A DNA stretch of 64,000 nucleotides from Micromonospora cabrerizensis (GTDB lineage Bacteria; Actinomycetota; Actinomycetes; Mycobacteriales; Micromonosporaceae). The DNA is taken from positions 1 to 64,000 of the forward strand of contig NZ_JAKKFI010000076.1 in the NCBI RefSeq assembly GCF_022230955.1. Direction: 5' to 3'. Below, piece after piece: positions 27,035 through 35,880 of the stretch (its first letter is position 1; each line of letters starts with the position of its first letter). The translations under genes and the position numbers were made by a program. The notes below the pieces were generated by a model that saw nothing but the letters and a program-made list of their open reading frames with translations, was not told the origin of the DNA and ran no database searches.

Positions 27035-27972
27035 TTCGCGGGCGCCTTGTCGTCGAAGTCGACCAGCTTCGGCACCTCCAGCGGCTGCGGCTGGCGCTTC
27101 TCGGCCTTGAGCCACGGACCAAGCGTCCGGTTGTACGAGGTCTGCCACGGGCTCGCCTGCTCGTCGCGCCCCTGCTGGTAGCTCTTCTGCAGGAAGAACG
27201 CGACCAGGTCGCGCAGTGCCGGGTCACCGATCGGCACGCCGATGCCCAGCAGCTCGCTGGTGCCGAACGGCATGTCGACGATCTCGAACTCCTTCGGGTG
27301 GCGGGCCAGGAAGCCGGCGAGGATCGTCTCGTCGGAGCTGACCGCGTCGTAGCGGCCCGCCCGGATGCCGGCGACGCAGTCACCGACGGTCTTCACGACC
27401 AGGACCTTGACCTGGTGACCTCCCAGCTCGGCCTCCGAGGTGGAACCGCCGCTGGTGCAGATCTTGTAGTCCGGGTTGCGGAGGTCCTCAATGGTGCTGA
27501 TCTTGCCCCTCAGCCGGGTCGGCACCATCACCTCCTGGGTGGTGACGAAGTACGGCCCGGCGAAGCTCACCACCTTCTTACGCTCCTCGGTGATGGAGAA
27601 GCTGGACACCACGAGGTCGACCGTGCCGCCCTGCAGCGCGGGGATCCGCTCCTCGGTGGCCACCGGAACGAACTCCAGCCGCTGGTCCCCCTCGTAGCCG
27701 AGCGAGGCGGCGATGTATTTGGCGATCTCGACGTCGAACCCGACGTGCTGGCCGTTGCGCAGCTCACCCATCAGCGGCTCGTTCGTGGCCACACCGATGC
27801 GCAACTTCGACTGGCCGTAGATGTGCGTCTCGCGCATCTTCTCCTGCACCGAGGACAGTTCCGGTTCCTGCCGGCTGTCGCAACCAGCGGCGGCGGCCAG
27901 GGTGAGAGTGAGGGCCACCGCCAGCGTCGACGCGACCGAGCGGAGCCGGGACTGCGAACTGCCTGAGTTCAT
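27031..27972 (-). CDS. Solute-binding lipoprotein, family 3 (Glu/Gln/Asp-type)
   Basis: 313 residues. Lipoprotein signal with lipobox AAAGC (Cys31). The periplasmic-binding fold is clear: LRIGVATNEPLMG, GFDVEIAKYIAASLG, GGTVDLVVSSFSITEERKKVV and the second-lobe CTSGGSTSEAEL. Family 3 members bind glutamate, glutamine or aspartate. No ABC permease or ATPase gene is adjacent; the partner is a membrane protein and a Ser/Thr kinase lies just upstream on the same strand. This recalls the mycobacterial GlnH-GlnX-PknG sensing module, although the membrane partner here does not look like GlnX. Confidence 0.87.
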   Translation of the reverse strand: MNSGSSQSRLRSVASTLAVALTLTLAAAAGCDSRQEPELSSVQEKMRETHIYGQSKLRIGVATNEPLMGELRNGQHVGFDVEIAKYIAASLGYEGDQRLEFVPVATEERIPALQGGTVDLVVSSFSITEERKKVVSFAGPYFVTTQEVMVPTRLRGKISTIEDLRNPDYKICTSGGSTSEAELGGHQVKVLVVKTVGDCVAGIRAGRYDAVSSDETILAGFLARHPKEFEIVDMPFGTSELLGIGVPIGDPALRDLVAFFLQKSYQQGRDEQASPWQTSYNRTLGPWLKAEKRQPQPLEVPKLVDFDDKAPAK

Positions 27973-28138
27973 GGGCGACCTCGCTGCCGGAAGAGCCTGC
28001 GGGACACCGAGAGTAGCGGCTCTTGTCCAGCGAGTGTGGACGTCGGAGGCCATGTCGGCAGGCCGTCAGATCGACGTTGGTCGGCGCGGCGGTCGGCTCT
28101 GCGGTTGACAGCGGGCCCCGTGACGACATGCTGGACAG

Positions 28139-28483
28139 GTGAGTCGATTGCCCAGACCCGATGCGCGGACGGTGGCGGTGCTCGCGGCGCTGGGAGCCCT
28201 CGCGCCGCTGGTCATGCTGGTCATCTGGCGCCGACAGGATCTCGTCGGCGTGGTCCTGGCGCTACTCTGCGTCCTGCTGACCATGGTGGCCGGGGTCGCC
28301 GTCTCCGCTGCCCGTCAGGCCGACGACCCGGAGCCGGCGGAGCGTCCGGCGTCCATCGGGCCGCCCGAGCTGATGCCGTACGGGATCGACGCGGACACCC
28401 TCGACGCCCTGGACAGCCGGGCCGCGTTGCGTGCGGTACGTGACCGGCGACGCGGGTCGAACGGGCTCAGCGGCGGCCGGTGA
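28139..28483 (+). CDS. Small two-helix membrane protein
   Basis: 114 residues. Two hydrophobic helices at about residues 13-30 and 35-56 are followed by a charged cytoplasmic-looking tail (DDPEPAERPAS, TLDALDSRAALRAVRDRRRG). Not a recognised family. It starts with GTG at 28139 and its last 17 bp overlap the end of the convergent kinase gene (28467-28483). Codon bias fits a real gene. Confidence 0.65.
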   Translation: MSRLPRPDARTVAVLAALGALAPLVMLVIWRRQDLVGVVLALLCVLLTMVAGVAVSAARQADDPEPAERPASIGPPELMPYGIDADTLDALDSRAALRAVRDRRRGSNGLSGGR

Positions 28484-29966
28484 GGGTGGGCGCGGCGAGC
28501 GCGTCCACGCCACGCCCGGCCAGGCACCGGTACGTGCGGTCGATGCTGCCGTCGACCGGCGGTAGCACCTCCAGGTGCCAGCCGGTCGGCTCGGTGATTC
28601 CGGTGGTCAACCGGAACGTCGTGGCGCTGCACACCTGCTGCACCGGCGCAGCGCCGATCACCTCGTCGTAGTCGGCACCGACCAGCGACACCGGGAGGAT
28701 CCCCTCGGCGTACGTCTCCCAGGTGTGCCGGCTGGCGCAGGGGAGCCGAGCCGCCTCGGCGCGGCTGCCGCGGATCCGTACCGGGCCGAAGCACTCCAGC
28801 TCGGGCAGGCAGCGGGCACCCTCGGGCAGCGCGGTCGGCGAGCCCGTGCCGGTCACACAGCCCGGCAGCGGGCCGGTCGCCGGTGCGGCGACCTGGGTGA
28901 CCGACGGGCTCGGGGTTGGCGATGGCGCCCGATCGGCGACCCAGGCCCCGGCGGTGGCGGAGGCGGCGAGCGCGAGCACCCCCGCGCCGCCGAGGAACCA
29001 GCGCCGCCAGCGCCGGCCACCGGTCACCACCGGCTGGGTGTCCTCGATGGGCGGGCGGGGCACCGGCTGACTGGCCGCGTACGGGCCGGAGAGGGTCACG
29101 CCGCCGCTGACCGGGGCACCGCTGACCGGGGCCGACGGTGAGCCGAGGGGCACGTTGGCGAGCAGGTCGAGCAGTTCGAGGGCGGAGGGACGCTCGGCCG
29201 GGTCGTTGGCCATGCCGAGGCGCAGGACGTCGATCAGCTCGTCCGGTACGCCGGGCAGGGCGGGCAGCGGCTGGTTGAACATCTCCAGCACGGTGACCAG
29301 GCTGGGGTTGCGCTCGGACTGCCAGCGGGGCGGCCGGCCGTGCATGACCGCGTAAAGGGTGGCGCAGAGCGCGTACACGTCGACGGCCGGCGACGGCGGG
29401 CTGTGGCTGAACATCTCCGGTGGCGCGTACGCCGGGGTGAGCACCTCCAGGGTGACCGAGGCGTCCCGGTGCTCGGCGAGCACGGCCAGCCCGAAGTCGG
29501 CGAGCACGGCCGAGTTGAAGTGCGAGTGGAGGATGTTGGCGGGCTTGACGTCGCGGTGCAGCACGCCGGCGCCGTGCGAGTGGGCCAGCGCGTCGGCGAT
29601 CTTGATGCCGAGGTCACGGGCCTCGACCGGCCCCAGCGGCGACGTGCGCATCCGTTCGGCGTACGAGCCGTCGCAGAGTTCCATGATCAGGTAGGGGTGC
29701 TGGTCGACGGTGACCCCGACGTCGAAGAGGTCCACCACGTGCGGGTGCGACGACATCCGGCCGGCAGCCCGCGCCTCGCGCAGGAACCGGGCCTGATCCC
29801 GCTCGCTGTCCAGCGTCCGGTTCTCCACCTTGACGGCGACCTCGCGGCCCACCGAGATCTGGGTGGCCTGGTAGACGGTCGCGTAGCCACCCCGGGCAAA
29901 GACCCGCAAATCCGTCAGACCGGGCACGATCGGAACTCGCAAGCCGCCGGTCGGGGTGTCGGTCAC
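28467..29966 (-). CDS. Membrane Ser/Thr protein kinase with extracytoplasmic C-terminal domain
   Basis: 499 residues. Kinase domain at residues ~18-270: Gly-loop RGGYATVY, Lys46 in VAVKVE, catalytic HRDVKPAN (His137-Arg138-Asp139), DFG at 157-159 and APPEMF. A Pro-rich linker and one transmembrane helix (about 323-345) lead to a ~145-residue external domain with six Cys (for example GCVTG, RCLPELECFG, PCASRH, VQQVC, TYRC), likely disulphide-bonded. This is not the PASTA type. GTG start at 29966. It shares the minus strand with the downstream solute-binding lipoprotein. Confidence 0.92.
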   Translation of the reverse strand: MTDTPTGGLRVPIVPGLTDLRVFARGGYATVYQATQISVGREVAVKVENRTLDSERDQARFLREARAAGRMSSHPHVVDLFDVGVTVDQHPYLIMELCDGSYAERMRTSPLGPVEARDLGIKIADALAHSHGAGVLHRDVKPANILHSHFNSAVLADFGLAVLAEHRDASVTLEVLTPAYAPPEMFSHSPPSPAVDVYALCATLYAVMHGRPPRWQSERNPSLVTVLEMFNQPLPALPGVPDELIDVLRLGMANDPAERPSALELLDLLANVPLGSPSAPVSGAPVSGGVTLSGPYAASQPVPRPPIEDTQPVVTGGRRWRRWFLGGAGVLALAASATAGAWVADRAPSPTPSPSVTQVAAPATGPLPGCVTGTGSPTALPEGARCLPELECFGPVRIRGSRAEAARLPCASRHTWETYAEGILPVSLVGADYDEVIGAAPVQQVCSATTFRLTTGITEPTGWHLEVLPPVDGSIDRTYRCLAGRGVDALAAPTLTGRR

Positions 29967-29996
29967 CGCTCGAAAATACCCAACCCGGCCGGTGGC

Positions 29997-30500
29997 TCAG
30001 CGCACCGCGTCCGCCGGAGCGGCACCGGCCGGACCGGTACCCTCCTCAGCGCCCGCAACCGCCCCTGCACCGTCGGACGTCACCACGTCGTCAGCCGGCG
30101 CGCCCCGGCGGGCATCCAGGCGCAGGCCGACGGCGGTGGCCACCGCCCCCAGCCCCTCCCAGGCCGCCACGCCGAAGAACCGGTCGGGAGCGATGTCGGC
30201 CAGCACCGCGATGGTGAACACGGTGAACGTGACCAGCCGGAAGACGACGGTGAACCGGTAGAACGCCCGCCACTCGGTGACCGTGGCCAACAGGTAGTAG
30301 ACCCCCATGTTGAACGCCGCCATCGAGGACGCCAGGAGGAACGTGCCGGTGTGGTCACCGACGGCGCGCGTCTCCGGCACCTCGAAGCCGAGCATGCGCA
30401 ACTGCGCCTCCGGCCAGAGCAGCCCGACCGCGCCCATCACCAGCGCCAACACGCCGAAGACCGCGATGGTCCAGCCCGCGATGGAACGCGGCAGCTTCAT
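29997..30500 (-). CDS. Small multi-pass membrane protein
   Basis: 167 residues with four hydrophobic helices (starting at AGWTIAVFGVLALVMGAVG, and including MAAFNMGVYYLLATV, FRLVTFTVFTIAVLADI and AWEGLGAVATAVGL) and an Ala/Gly-rich C-terminal tail. No motif gives a function. ATG at 30500 has a strong GGGGAGG upstream. It ends 30 bp before the kinase GTG on the same strand, so it may be in one unit with it. Confidence 0.7.
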   Translation of the reverse strand: MKLPRSIAGWTIAVFGVLALVMGAVGLLWPEAQLRMLGFEVPETRAVGDHTGTFLLASSMAAFNMGVYYLLATVTEWRAFYRFTVVFRLVTFTVFTIAVLADIAPDRFFGVAAWEGLGAVATAVGLRLDARRGAPADDVVTSDGAGAVAGAEEGTGPAGAAPADAVR

Positions 30501-30678
30501 GAAAGGGCCTCCCCAGGCACGGCGACGGTCACCACTGTGGACCGGCACACGGTGGTGACACGCTAGCCGCTCCCCCCGACCGCCACATCCCCAGAACCGG
30601 CAAAAACCGCACCGTCCCTGCCCCACCCCGCCCCCCACCCTGCCCCCGCCCTGCCGCCCGCCCTGCCGCCCACCCTGT

Positions 30679-30734
30679 TGATCAAGAGGTTTCGGTCACC
30701 GGGAGCGCGATTCCTGACGCAAACCTCTTGATCA
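30679..30734. repeat. Long intergenic palindrome B, GATC at the tips
   Basis: TGATCAAGAGGTTT (30679-30692) and AAACCTCTTGATCA (30721-30734) are exact inverse copies over a 28-nt loop that is itself partly paired. It lies downstream of the cyclase gene stop, in the gap 30501-30786. Same build as the other GATC-tipped palindromes. Confidence 0.75.
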
Positions 30735-30747
30735 CCGAGGGCCAGGC

Positions 30748-30800
30748 GGGGGTGGGGTGGGGTGGGGTGGGGGTTGGGGTCAGGGGTCAGGTTGGGGGTG
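30748..30800 (+). repeat. G-run repeat (TGGGG) at the end of the cyclase gene
   Basis: At least four TGGGG units plus further GGGG runs lie on the plus strand, opposite the last codons and stop of the minus-strand cyclase gene. The G tracts could form a G-quadruplex on the template side. It also encodes the C-terminal Pro-rich LTPPPT. Confidence 0.6.
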
Positions 30801-33800
30801 GGGTTAGGCGGGCGCGGAGGGCGTCGGCGGCGGCGCGTTCGCTGCGCTGCTCGGTCGCGTACGCCAGACGGACCGCCTCGTCCGCGCTGGCCAGGGCCTC
30901 CGTCGGCTGGCCACAGGCCGCCAGCGCCTCGGCCAGCACACGGGCCGCGATCACCTGGCTGCGGACGTCCTCGGCCGGCGCGGTGACCGCCCGCCGGGCC
31001 CAGTCCAACGCCTGCTCCCGCTGACCGTGGGCGAGCAGCGCCGCCGCGTACTGGGCCATCGTCTGGCGACGGGAGAAGAGCAGCGAGGGTGCGTTCGCGG
31101 CGGCCGTGGCCACCGGCGCGAGCAACCCGACAGCGGTCGCCGAGTCGCCAGCGGCCAGGCGTGCCGTCGCCAGCAGCACCCGGGGTGCCACCTGCGCCGG
31201 GGCCTGCGGGTTGTGCGGCTCCACGGCGGTCAGCACCGCGCGGGCCACCCGCTCGGCCGTCTCGCAGTCGCCCATGTCCAGCGCGACGAAACCGCGAAGC
31301 GCGCCGGCCATCCCGGTGAGCAGCGGGTGCGAGGTCCGCTCCGCGTACGCCAGGGCGTCGGTGAGCAGGTCCGCCGCGTGCTCCGGCTCGCCCAGCCCAC
31401 GCGCCACCACCGCGCGGACCACCAGCGCGAACCCGCGCCCCCAGTCGTCCGAGGCGGCGGCGAATTCGCGGTACGCCCGCCGGGCCTCCCGGTCCGCCTC
31501 GGCCAGGTCACCCAGCTCGGCGGTGGCGAAGGCGGCCACCGCACGCAGTGTGCCCACCGCCCACGCCTCACCGACCCGCTCCCCGAAGGGCAGGAACACC
31601 TGCGCCATCCGACACGCCTCGCGCAGTCGGCCGGCGAGCAGTCGGGCGAACGCCGTGGTGCCGCGCAGCCAGGCCCGCCCGTACGGGTCCTTCAGCTCGG
31701 CGAAGAGCCGGGCGGCCCGGCCGAGCACCGCGTCGGTGCCGGCGAAGTCACCCCGGGTGGTGGTCACCCAGGCCAGGTTCTGCAACGACCAGGCCTGCCC
31801 ACGCCGGTCCTGCGCGCCGAGGCTGACCTGGTACGCGGCAGCCAACCGGCTGCTCGCCTGACTCAGCCGCCCGGCCACGAAGTCGGCCATGCCGAGCCGG
31901 CGCATCGCCGTTGCTCGCTGAATCGGCAGCTGGCCGGCCGTGGCCACCTGCAACGCCTCCTGCCAGGCGGTCACCGCCCGACTCTGGTCACCGAGGGTCT
32001 CCTGGGCCTGCCCGGCGAGCAGCAGGGCGCTGACCCGGGTGACCTCGTCCCCCGCGTTCGCGGCGATCTTCTCGGCGTACGCCAGCGCGTCGCCGACCCG
32101 GCCGACCTGGAGCAGCGCCCGAGCGTGCACCACCCGATCGGCCGCCGGCATGCCGTCGCGAGCCAACTCGGTGGCGCGCTCGGCGTACTCGACGGCCAGC
32201 ACCGGCTCACCGGCGGACAGCGACCGGCGGGCGGCCCGACCGAGCGCGGCGACGCCGAGCGGGACCACCGCCCGGGCCGGCGCGTCCGGGCGCAGCTTCA
32301 CCGCGTCGGCGAGCGTGGAAGCCCGTTCGACGTGCGTCGCCACGAAGTCGTCCCGGGCCTCGTCGGTGAACCCACCCGGCGCACCCGCGGCGGCCTCGTT
32401 CGCCGGGGCCGCCCAGCGGGCCAGCGCGGCGTGCCGCTCGGCCAGCTCCGCCTTGCTCACCCCGGCGTACGCGGCCTCCCGCATCAGCGGGGTCGCGAAC
32501 GAGTAGCCGGTGCGGGAGCGGTGCAGCATCCGGCGTTGCAGCAACTCCTCGACAGCCCGGTCGAGTTCCACGGCGACCACGGCCGACGGACGGCCGTCGC
32601 GGCCGGCGCGCTGCTCGCGCATCGCCTCCAGGGCCCCGGTCGGCACCGTGTCACCGATGACCGCGGCGTCGCGCAGCACCGAACGGGCGTCCGGCGGCAG
32701 CGCGTCGATCCGGGCGGCGAGGACGGCGGCGAGGTCCCGGGAGAGCAGCCGGCTGCCCAGCGACCCGGGCACCAACCGCCAACCGGCCGACGGGCTCTGG
32801 TCGCGTTCGCCGGAGCTGGGACGCTCCGCCGGGACGCGCCCACCGCGCGCCGACTCCGACGCTCGCGCGCTGCGCGCCGACTCCGTGGTGAGCGCTCCGC
32901 GCTCGATGAGCAGGGTGACCAGCTCGGCCAGGTAGAAGGGGTTGCCCTGTGCGGTGGCGAGCAGCCGGTCCGTGTCGGCCTGCGGCAACTTGCCGCCGCC
33001 GAGGTAACTGGTGAGCAGCCGCGCCGCGTCGGCACCCCGCAGTGGCGGCAGGGAGTGCACCTCGGCGTCCGCGACCCGGGTCAGCGCGCCGGCGGTACGG
33101 ACCAGCTCCGGTCGGCCGAGCAGCAGCACCAGCACCGGGCCGGTGAGCCGGGACAGGGTCAGCCCGAGGGCACTGATCGTCTCGGTGGTGGCGTCGTGCA
33201 GGTCGTCCACCACGATCACCAGTGGCGCTTCCGAGGCGAGCCCACTGAGCAGGTTGGCGACCGCGTTCGGCACCGCCTCGGCATCCGCGGCCGGGATCCC
33301 CGACCCGCCCCACTCGCCTGAGTCGGTGCCCCCGTGTGCCGGAAGTTCGCCGTAGCCGAGCAGGGCGAGCAGTTGCTCGACGGCGATCGGGGCGGTCTCA
33401 CCGCCGGAGCGGGCGAGCCGCTGCCCGAGCCGCCGCAGCCTCTCGTCCACCGCCGGCCGGGTCAGTGCGGTGGAGGCGTCACTGGGCAGGCCGACGGCGG
33501 CACGCACCAGGTCGGCCAGCGGCGCGAGCCGACGTCGCTCACCGAACGCGGCACACCGCACCGACAGCACCCGCGCGCCCGTGTGCGCCGCGTACCGGCC
33601 GGCGCCCACGTCGTACCCGGCGGCGAGGCGCTCGACCTCCGCGGCGAACCGGGACTTGCCGATGCCCGCCTCGGCGGTCATCAGCAGCACCCGGGGGTCG
33701 CCCTGGTCGATGACCTCGGCGAGCCGGCCGGCGACCCGGCCGATCTCCGTCTCCCGGCCGACGTACGGGGCCTCGTCGCCCAGCCCCGAGCGGGTGCCCG

Positions 33801-34452
33801 GTGCGTCCAGCAGGCCCAGCAGCTCGTACGCCTCGACCGGCTCGCGCTTGCCCTTGAGCCGCAGCGGGCGCAGCGCCCGCCAGGACGACACGTGTCGGGT
33901 GGCGGCGGCGGTCCGGCCGCCCGCGTAGACCGCGCCGACCGCCGCGGCGTCGGCCAGCCGGGCGGCGGTGTTCACCGTGTCGCCGATGACCGTGTATTCG
34001 ATCGCGGCCTGGATGCCGGCGATGACGTCACCGGTGTTCAACCCGACCCGCAGCCCGAGCGGCGCGCCGCCGCCCCGCTCGTCGTCGAGCACCCGGCGGA
34101 CGGCCCGCTGCATGGACAGGGCGGCCCGGACGGCACGTTCGGCGTCGTCCTCGTGCGCCACCGGGGCGCCGAAGACCGCCATGATCCCGTCGCCGGTCAG
34201 CTTGTCGACGTGCCCGCCGAAGGTCTTCACCGCGCCGGCGAGCGCGGCGAGCACCCGGTCGGTGACCGCGCCGACGCGTTCCGGGTCGAGGTCCTCCGAC
34301 CAGGAGGTGAACTCGGAGAGGTCACCGAAGAGCACGGTGACCACCCGGCGCTCGGCTGCCGGCAACGTGGCGGCGGCCGGCAGCGCGGCACCGCAGTTGT
34401 GGCAGAACCGCGCGCCGGGAACGGCGACGGTTCCACACACGGGGCAGGTCAC
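30787..34452 (-). CDS. Zinc-ribbon class III adenylate cyclase fused to AAA ATPase and TPR region
   Basis: 1221 residues. A zinc ribbon has Cys3, Cys6, Cys17 and Cys20. A class III cyclase domain (about 35-215) has metal Asp44 (LFGDLSEFT) and Asp88 (TGDGIMAVFG), the adenine-selecting Lys84/Asp158 pair, and NTAAR with Arg165; all key residues for ATP cyclisation appear present. A P-loop AAA/STAND-type ATPase follows (Walker A AEAGIGKS, 260-267; VVDDLHDA as Walker B). The C-terminal half is Ala/Leu-rich helical repeats, likely TPR. It could be a large regulatory cyclase. Start GTG 34452 overlaps the MBL stop (GTGA). Confidence 0.87.
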   Translation of the reverse strand: MTCPVCGTVAVPGARFCHNCGAALPAAATLPAAERRVVTVLFGDLSEFTSWSEDLDPERVGAVTDRVLAALAGAVKTFGGHVDKLTGDGIMAVFGAPVAHEDDAERAVRAALSMQRAVRRVLDDERGGGAPLGLRVGLNTGDVIAGIQAAIEYTVIGDTVNTAARLADAAAVGAVYAGGRTAAATRHVSSWRALRPLRLKGKREPVEAYELLGLLDAPGTRSGLGDEAPYVGRETEIGRVAGRLAEVIDQGDPRVLLMTAEAGIGKSRFAAEVERLAAGYDVGAGRYAAHTGARVLSVRCAAFGERRRLAPLADLVRAAVGLPSDASTALTRPAVDERLRRLGQRLARSGGETAPIAVEQLLALLGYGELPAHGGTDSGEWGGSGIPAADAEAVPNAVANLLSGLASEAPLVIVVDDLHDATTETISALGLTLSRLTGPVLVLLLGRPELVRTAGALTRVADAEVHSLPPLRGADAARLLTSYLGGGKLPQADTDRLLATAQGNPFYLAELVTLLIERGALTTESARSARASESARGGRVPAERPSSGERDQSPSAGWRLVPGSLGSRLLSRDLAAVLAARIDALPPDARSVLRDAAVIGDTVPTGALEAMREQRAGRDGRPSAVVAVELDRAVEELLQRRMLHRSRTGYSFATPLMREAAYAGVSKAELAERHAALARWAAPANEAAAGAPGGFTDEARDDFVATHVERASTLADAVKLRPDAPARAVVPLGVAALGRAARRSLSAGEPVLAVEYAERATELARDGMPAADRVVHARALLQVGRVGDALAYAEKIAANAGDEVTRVSALLLAGQAQETLGDQSRAVTAWQEALQVATAGQLPIQRATAMRRLGMADFVAGRLSQASSRLAAAYQVSLGAQDRRGQAWSLQNLAWVTTTRGDFAGTDAVLGRAARLFAELKDPYGRAWLRGTTAFARLLAGRLREACRMAQVFLPFGERVGEAWAVGTLRAVAAFATAELGDLAEADREARRAYREFAAASDDWGRGFALVVRAVVARGLGEPEHAADLLTDALAYAERTSHPLLTGMAGALRGFVALDMGDCETAERVARAVLTAVEPHNPQAPAQVAPRVLLATARLAAGDSATAVGLLAPVATAAANAPSLLFSRRQTMAQYAAALLAHGQREQALDWARRAVTAPAEDVRSQVIAARVLAEALAACGQPTEALASADEAVRLAYATEQRSERAAADALRARLTPPPT

Positions 34453-35285
34453 ATGTGCTCCAACCCACTGACCCCCGGCGCAGATTCCCCGGTGCCGACA
34501 CCGAGATGTTCCAGCTGCGCACGCACCGACCACTCGGCGGCCCACCAGAGCGAGCGGTCCACGTCCGCGTAGACCGCCGCCACCACGTCGGCGGGCGTGC
34601 GGGCGCCGGCCGCGACCGCCGCCCGGACCTGGTCGAGCCGGGCCCGGCGGTGGGCGAGGTAGAAGTCGGCGGCGGCGGCGCAGTCGGCCAGCGCCGGGCC
34701 GTGCCCGGGCAACGCCGGGATCCCGGTGTACGCGGACAGCAGCTCCAGGCTGGTCAGATAGTCGCCGAGGTGCCCGTCCGGGTGGGCCACGACGGTGGTG
34801 CCCCGGCCGAGGATGGTGTCACCGGTGAACACCGCCCGCTCGTCGCCGTGCTCGACCAGAAAGCAGACCGAGTCGGCGGTGTGCCCTGGCGTGCTTAGCA
34901 GACCGATGTCCAGGCCGAACCCGCCGAGGCGTTCGCCCGGCTCGGTCAACGGCTCACCGCCGATGGTGTGCGCCGGGTCGGCGGCGAGGACGTGCACACC
35001 GCCGAGCAGTTCGCTCAGTCGGGCGGAGCCCTCGGTGTGGTCGGGGTGGCCGTGGGTGATCAGGATCAGCCCGATCGGGCCGTGCTCGGCGATCCGGGCC
35101 AGGTGTCCCTCGTCCGCCGGCCCCGGGTCGACCACGACGGCGTACTCGGCCGACGGGGCGCGCAGCACCCAGGTGTTGGTGCCGTCGAGGGTCATCGGCC
35201 CCGGGTTCGGCGCACGCAGCAGTGTCACCCAGGTCGGCAGCTCGTCGGCAAGCGCCGCAGCCGGTGCCGTCACGTGCCCGCTCAT
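34449..35285 (-). CDS. Metallo-beta-lactamase-fold hydrolase (Rv3677c-like)
   Basis: 278 residues. Metal ligands are visible: THGHPDHTEG (His-x-His-x-Asp-His), STPGHTADS, FTGDTILGRG and LPGHGP. The C-terminal helical extension is typical of the LACTB2-like group. Substrate unknown; relatives include RNA-processing, glyoxalase II and lactonase enzymes. ATG at 35285. Translationally coupled to the downstream cyclase gene. Position beside RidA matches Rv3677c/Rv3678c in M. tuberculosis. Confidence 0.88.
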   Translation of the reverse strand: MSGHVTAPAAALADELPTWVTLLRAPNPGPMTLDGTNTWVLRAPSAEYAVVVDPGPADEGHLARIAEHGPIGLILITHGHPDHTEGSARLSELLGGVHVLAADPAHTIGGEPLTEPGERLGGFGLDIGLLSTPGHTADSVCFLVEHGDERAVFTGDTILGRGTTVVAHPDGHLGDYLTSLELLSAYTGIPALPGHGPALADCAAAADFYLAHRRARLDQVRAAVAAGARTPADVVAAVYADVDRSLWWAAEWSVRAQLEHLGVGTGESAPGVSGLEHM

Positions 35286-35342
35286 GGCTGCGATGGTACG
35301 ACCCCGCCCGCAACACCCCACGATCGTTGCCCACCCGAGCCG

Positions 35343-35386
35343 GAGGAAGGGCCCCGTCGACGCCTGACGGCGAGGAAGGGGCCCCT
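35343..35386. repeat. Imperfect GGAAGGGGCCCC direct/inverted repeat
   Basis: GGAGGAAGGGCCCC and GAGGAAGGGGCCCC recur within 44 bp, each partly self-complementary. They lie in the 133-bp gap after the ridA stop and before the MBL start codon region. Possibly a small terminator-like stem. Confidence 0.45.
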
Positions 35387-35418
35387 CCTGAGCACGGTCG
35401 CCCGGCGATGGCGACGCG

Positions 35419-35880
35419 TCAGGCGACCTCGACGATCAGTTCGATCTCCACCGGGGCGTCGAGGGGCAGTTCGGCCACTCCCACCGCGCTGCGGGCGTGG
35501 CGACCAGCCTCGCCGAAGACGGTCCCGAAGAGGTCGGAGGCGCCGTTGATCACTGCCGGCTGACCGGTGAAGCCGGGCGCGGAGGCCACGAAACCCGTCA
35601 CCTTGACGATCTTGACCACGTTCTCCAGGCCAACCAGTGAGTCGACTGCGGCCAACGCGTTGAGCGCGCACCGCTGGGCCAGATCCTTCGCCTGCTCGGC
35701 GGAGATCCCGGCGCCGACCTTGCCGGTCGCCAGCAACTTGCCCTCGGCGATGGGAAGCTGGCCGGAGACGTACACGTGCTGCCCGGACTGCACGGCCGGC
35801 ACGTAACTGGCCACCGGCGGCACGACCTCGGGCAGCTCGAACCCCAGCTCGGCGAGTTTCGCGTGCGGGCCGTTGCTCAC
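35419..35880 (-). CDS. ridA: RidA-family enamine/imine deaminase
   Basis: 153 residues of the YjgF/YER057c/UK114 fold. HVYVSGQLPI, the helix EQAKDLAQRCALNALAAV and the C-terminal EIELIVEVA are family signatures. RidA proteins release ammonia from reactive enamines made by PLP enzymes; the key Arg sits near the end in most members, and its exact position is not clear here. GTG at 35880 overlaps the small gene upstream (GTGA at 35877-35880). Matches Rv3678c by context. Confidence 0.87.
   Translation of the reverse strand: MSNGPHAKLAELGFELPEVVPPVASYVPAVQSGQHVYVSGQLPIAEGKLLATGKVGAGISAEQAKDLAQRCALNALAAVDSLVGLENVVKIVKVTGFVASAPGFTGQPAVINGASDLFGTVFGEAGRHARSAVGVAELPLDAPVEIELIVEVA

Noticed and set aside
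28139..28483. Dismissing the small membrane protein as a shadow of the kinase gene
   Set aside because: Only its last 17 bp overlap the kinase; the body is independent sequence with two good membrane helices, so it was kept as a gene.
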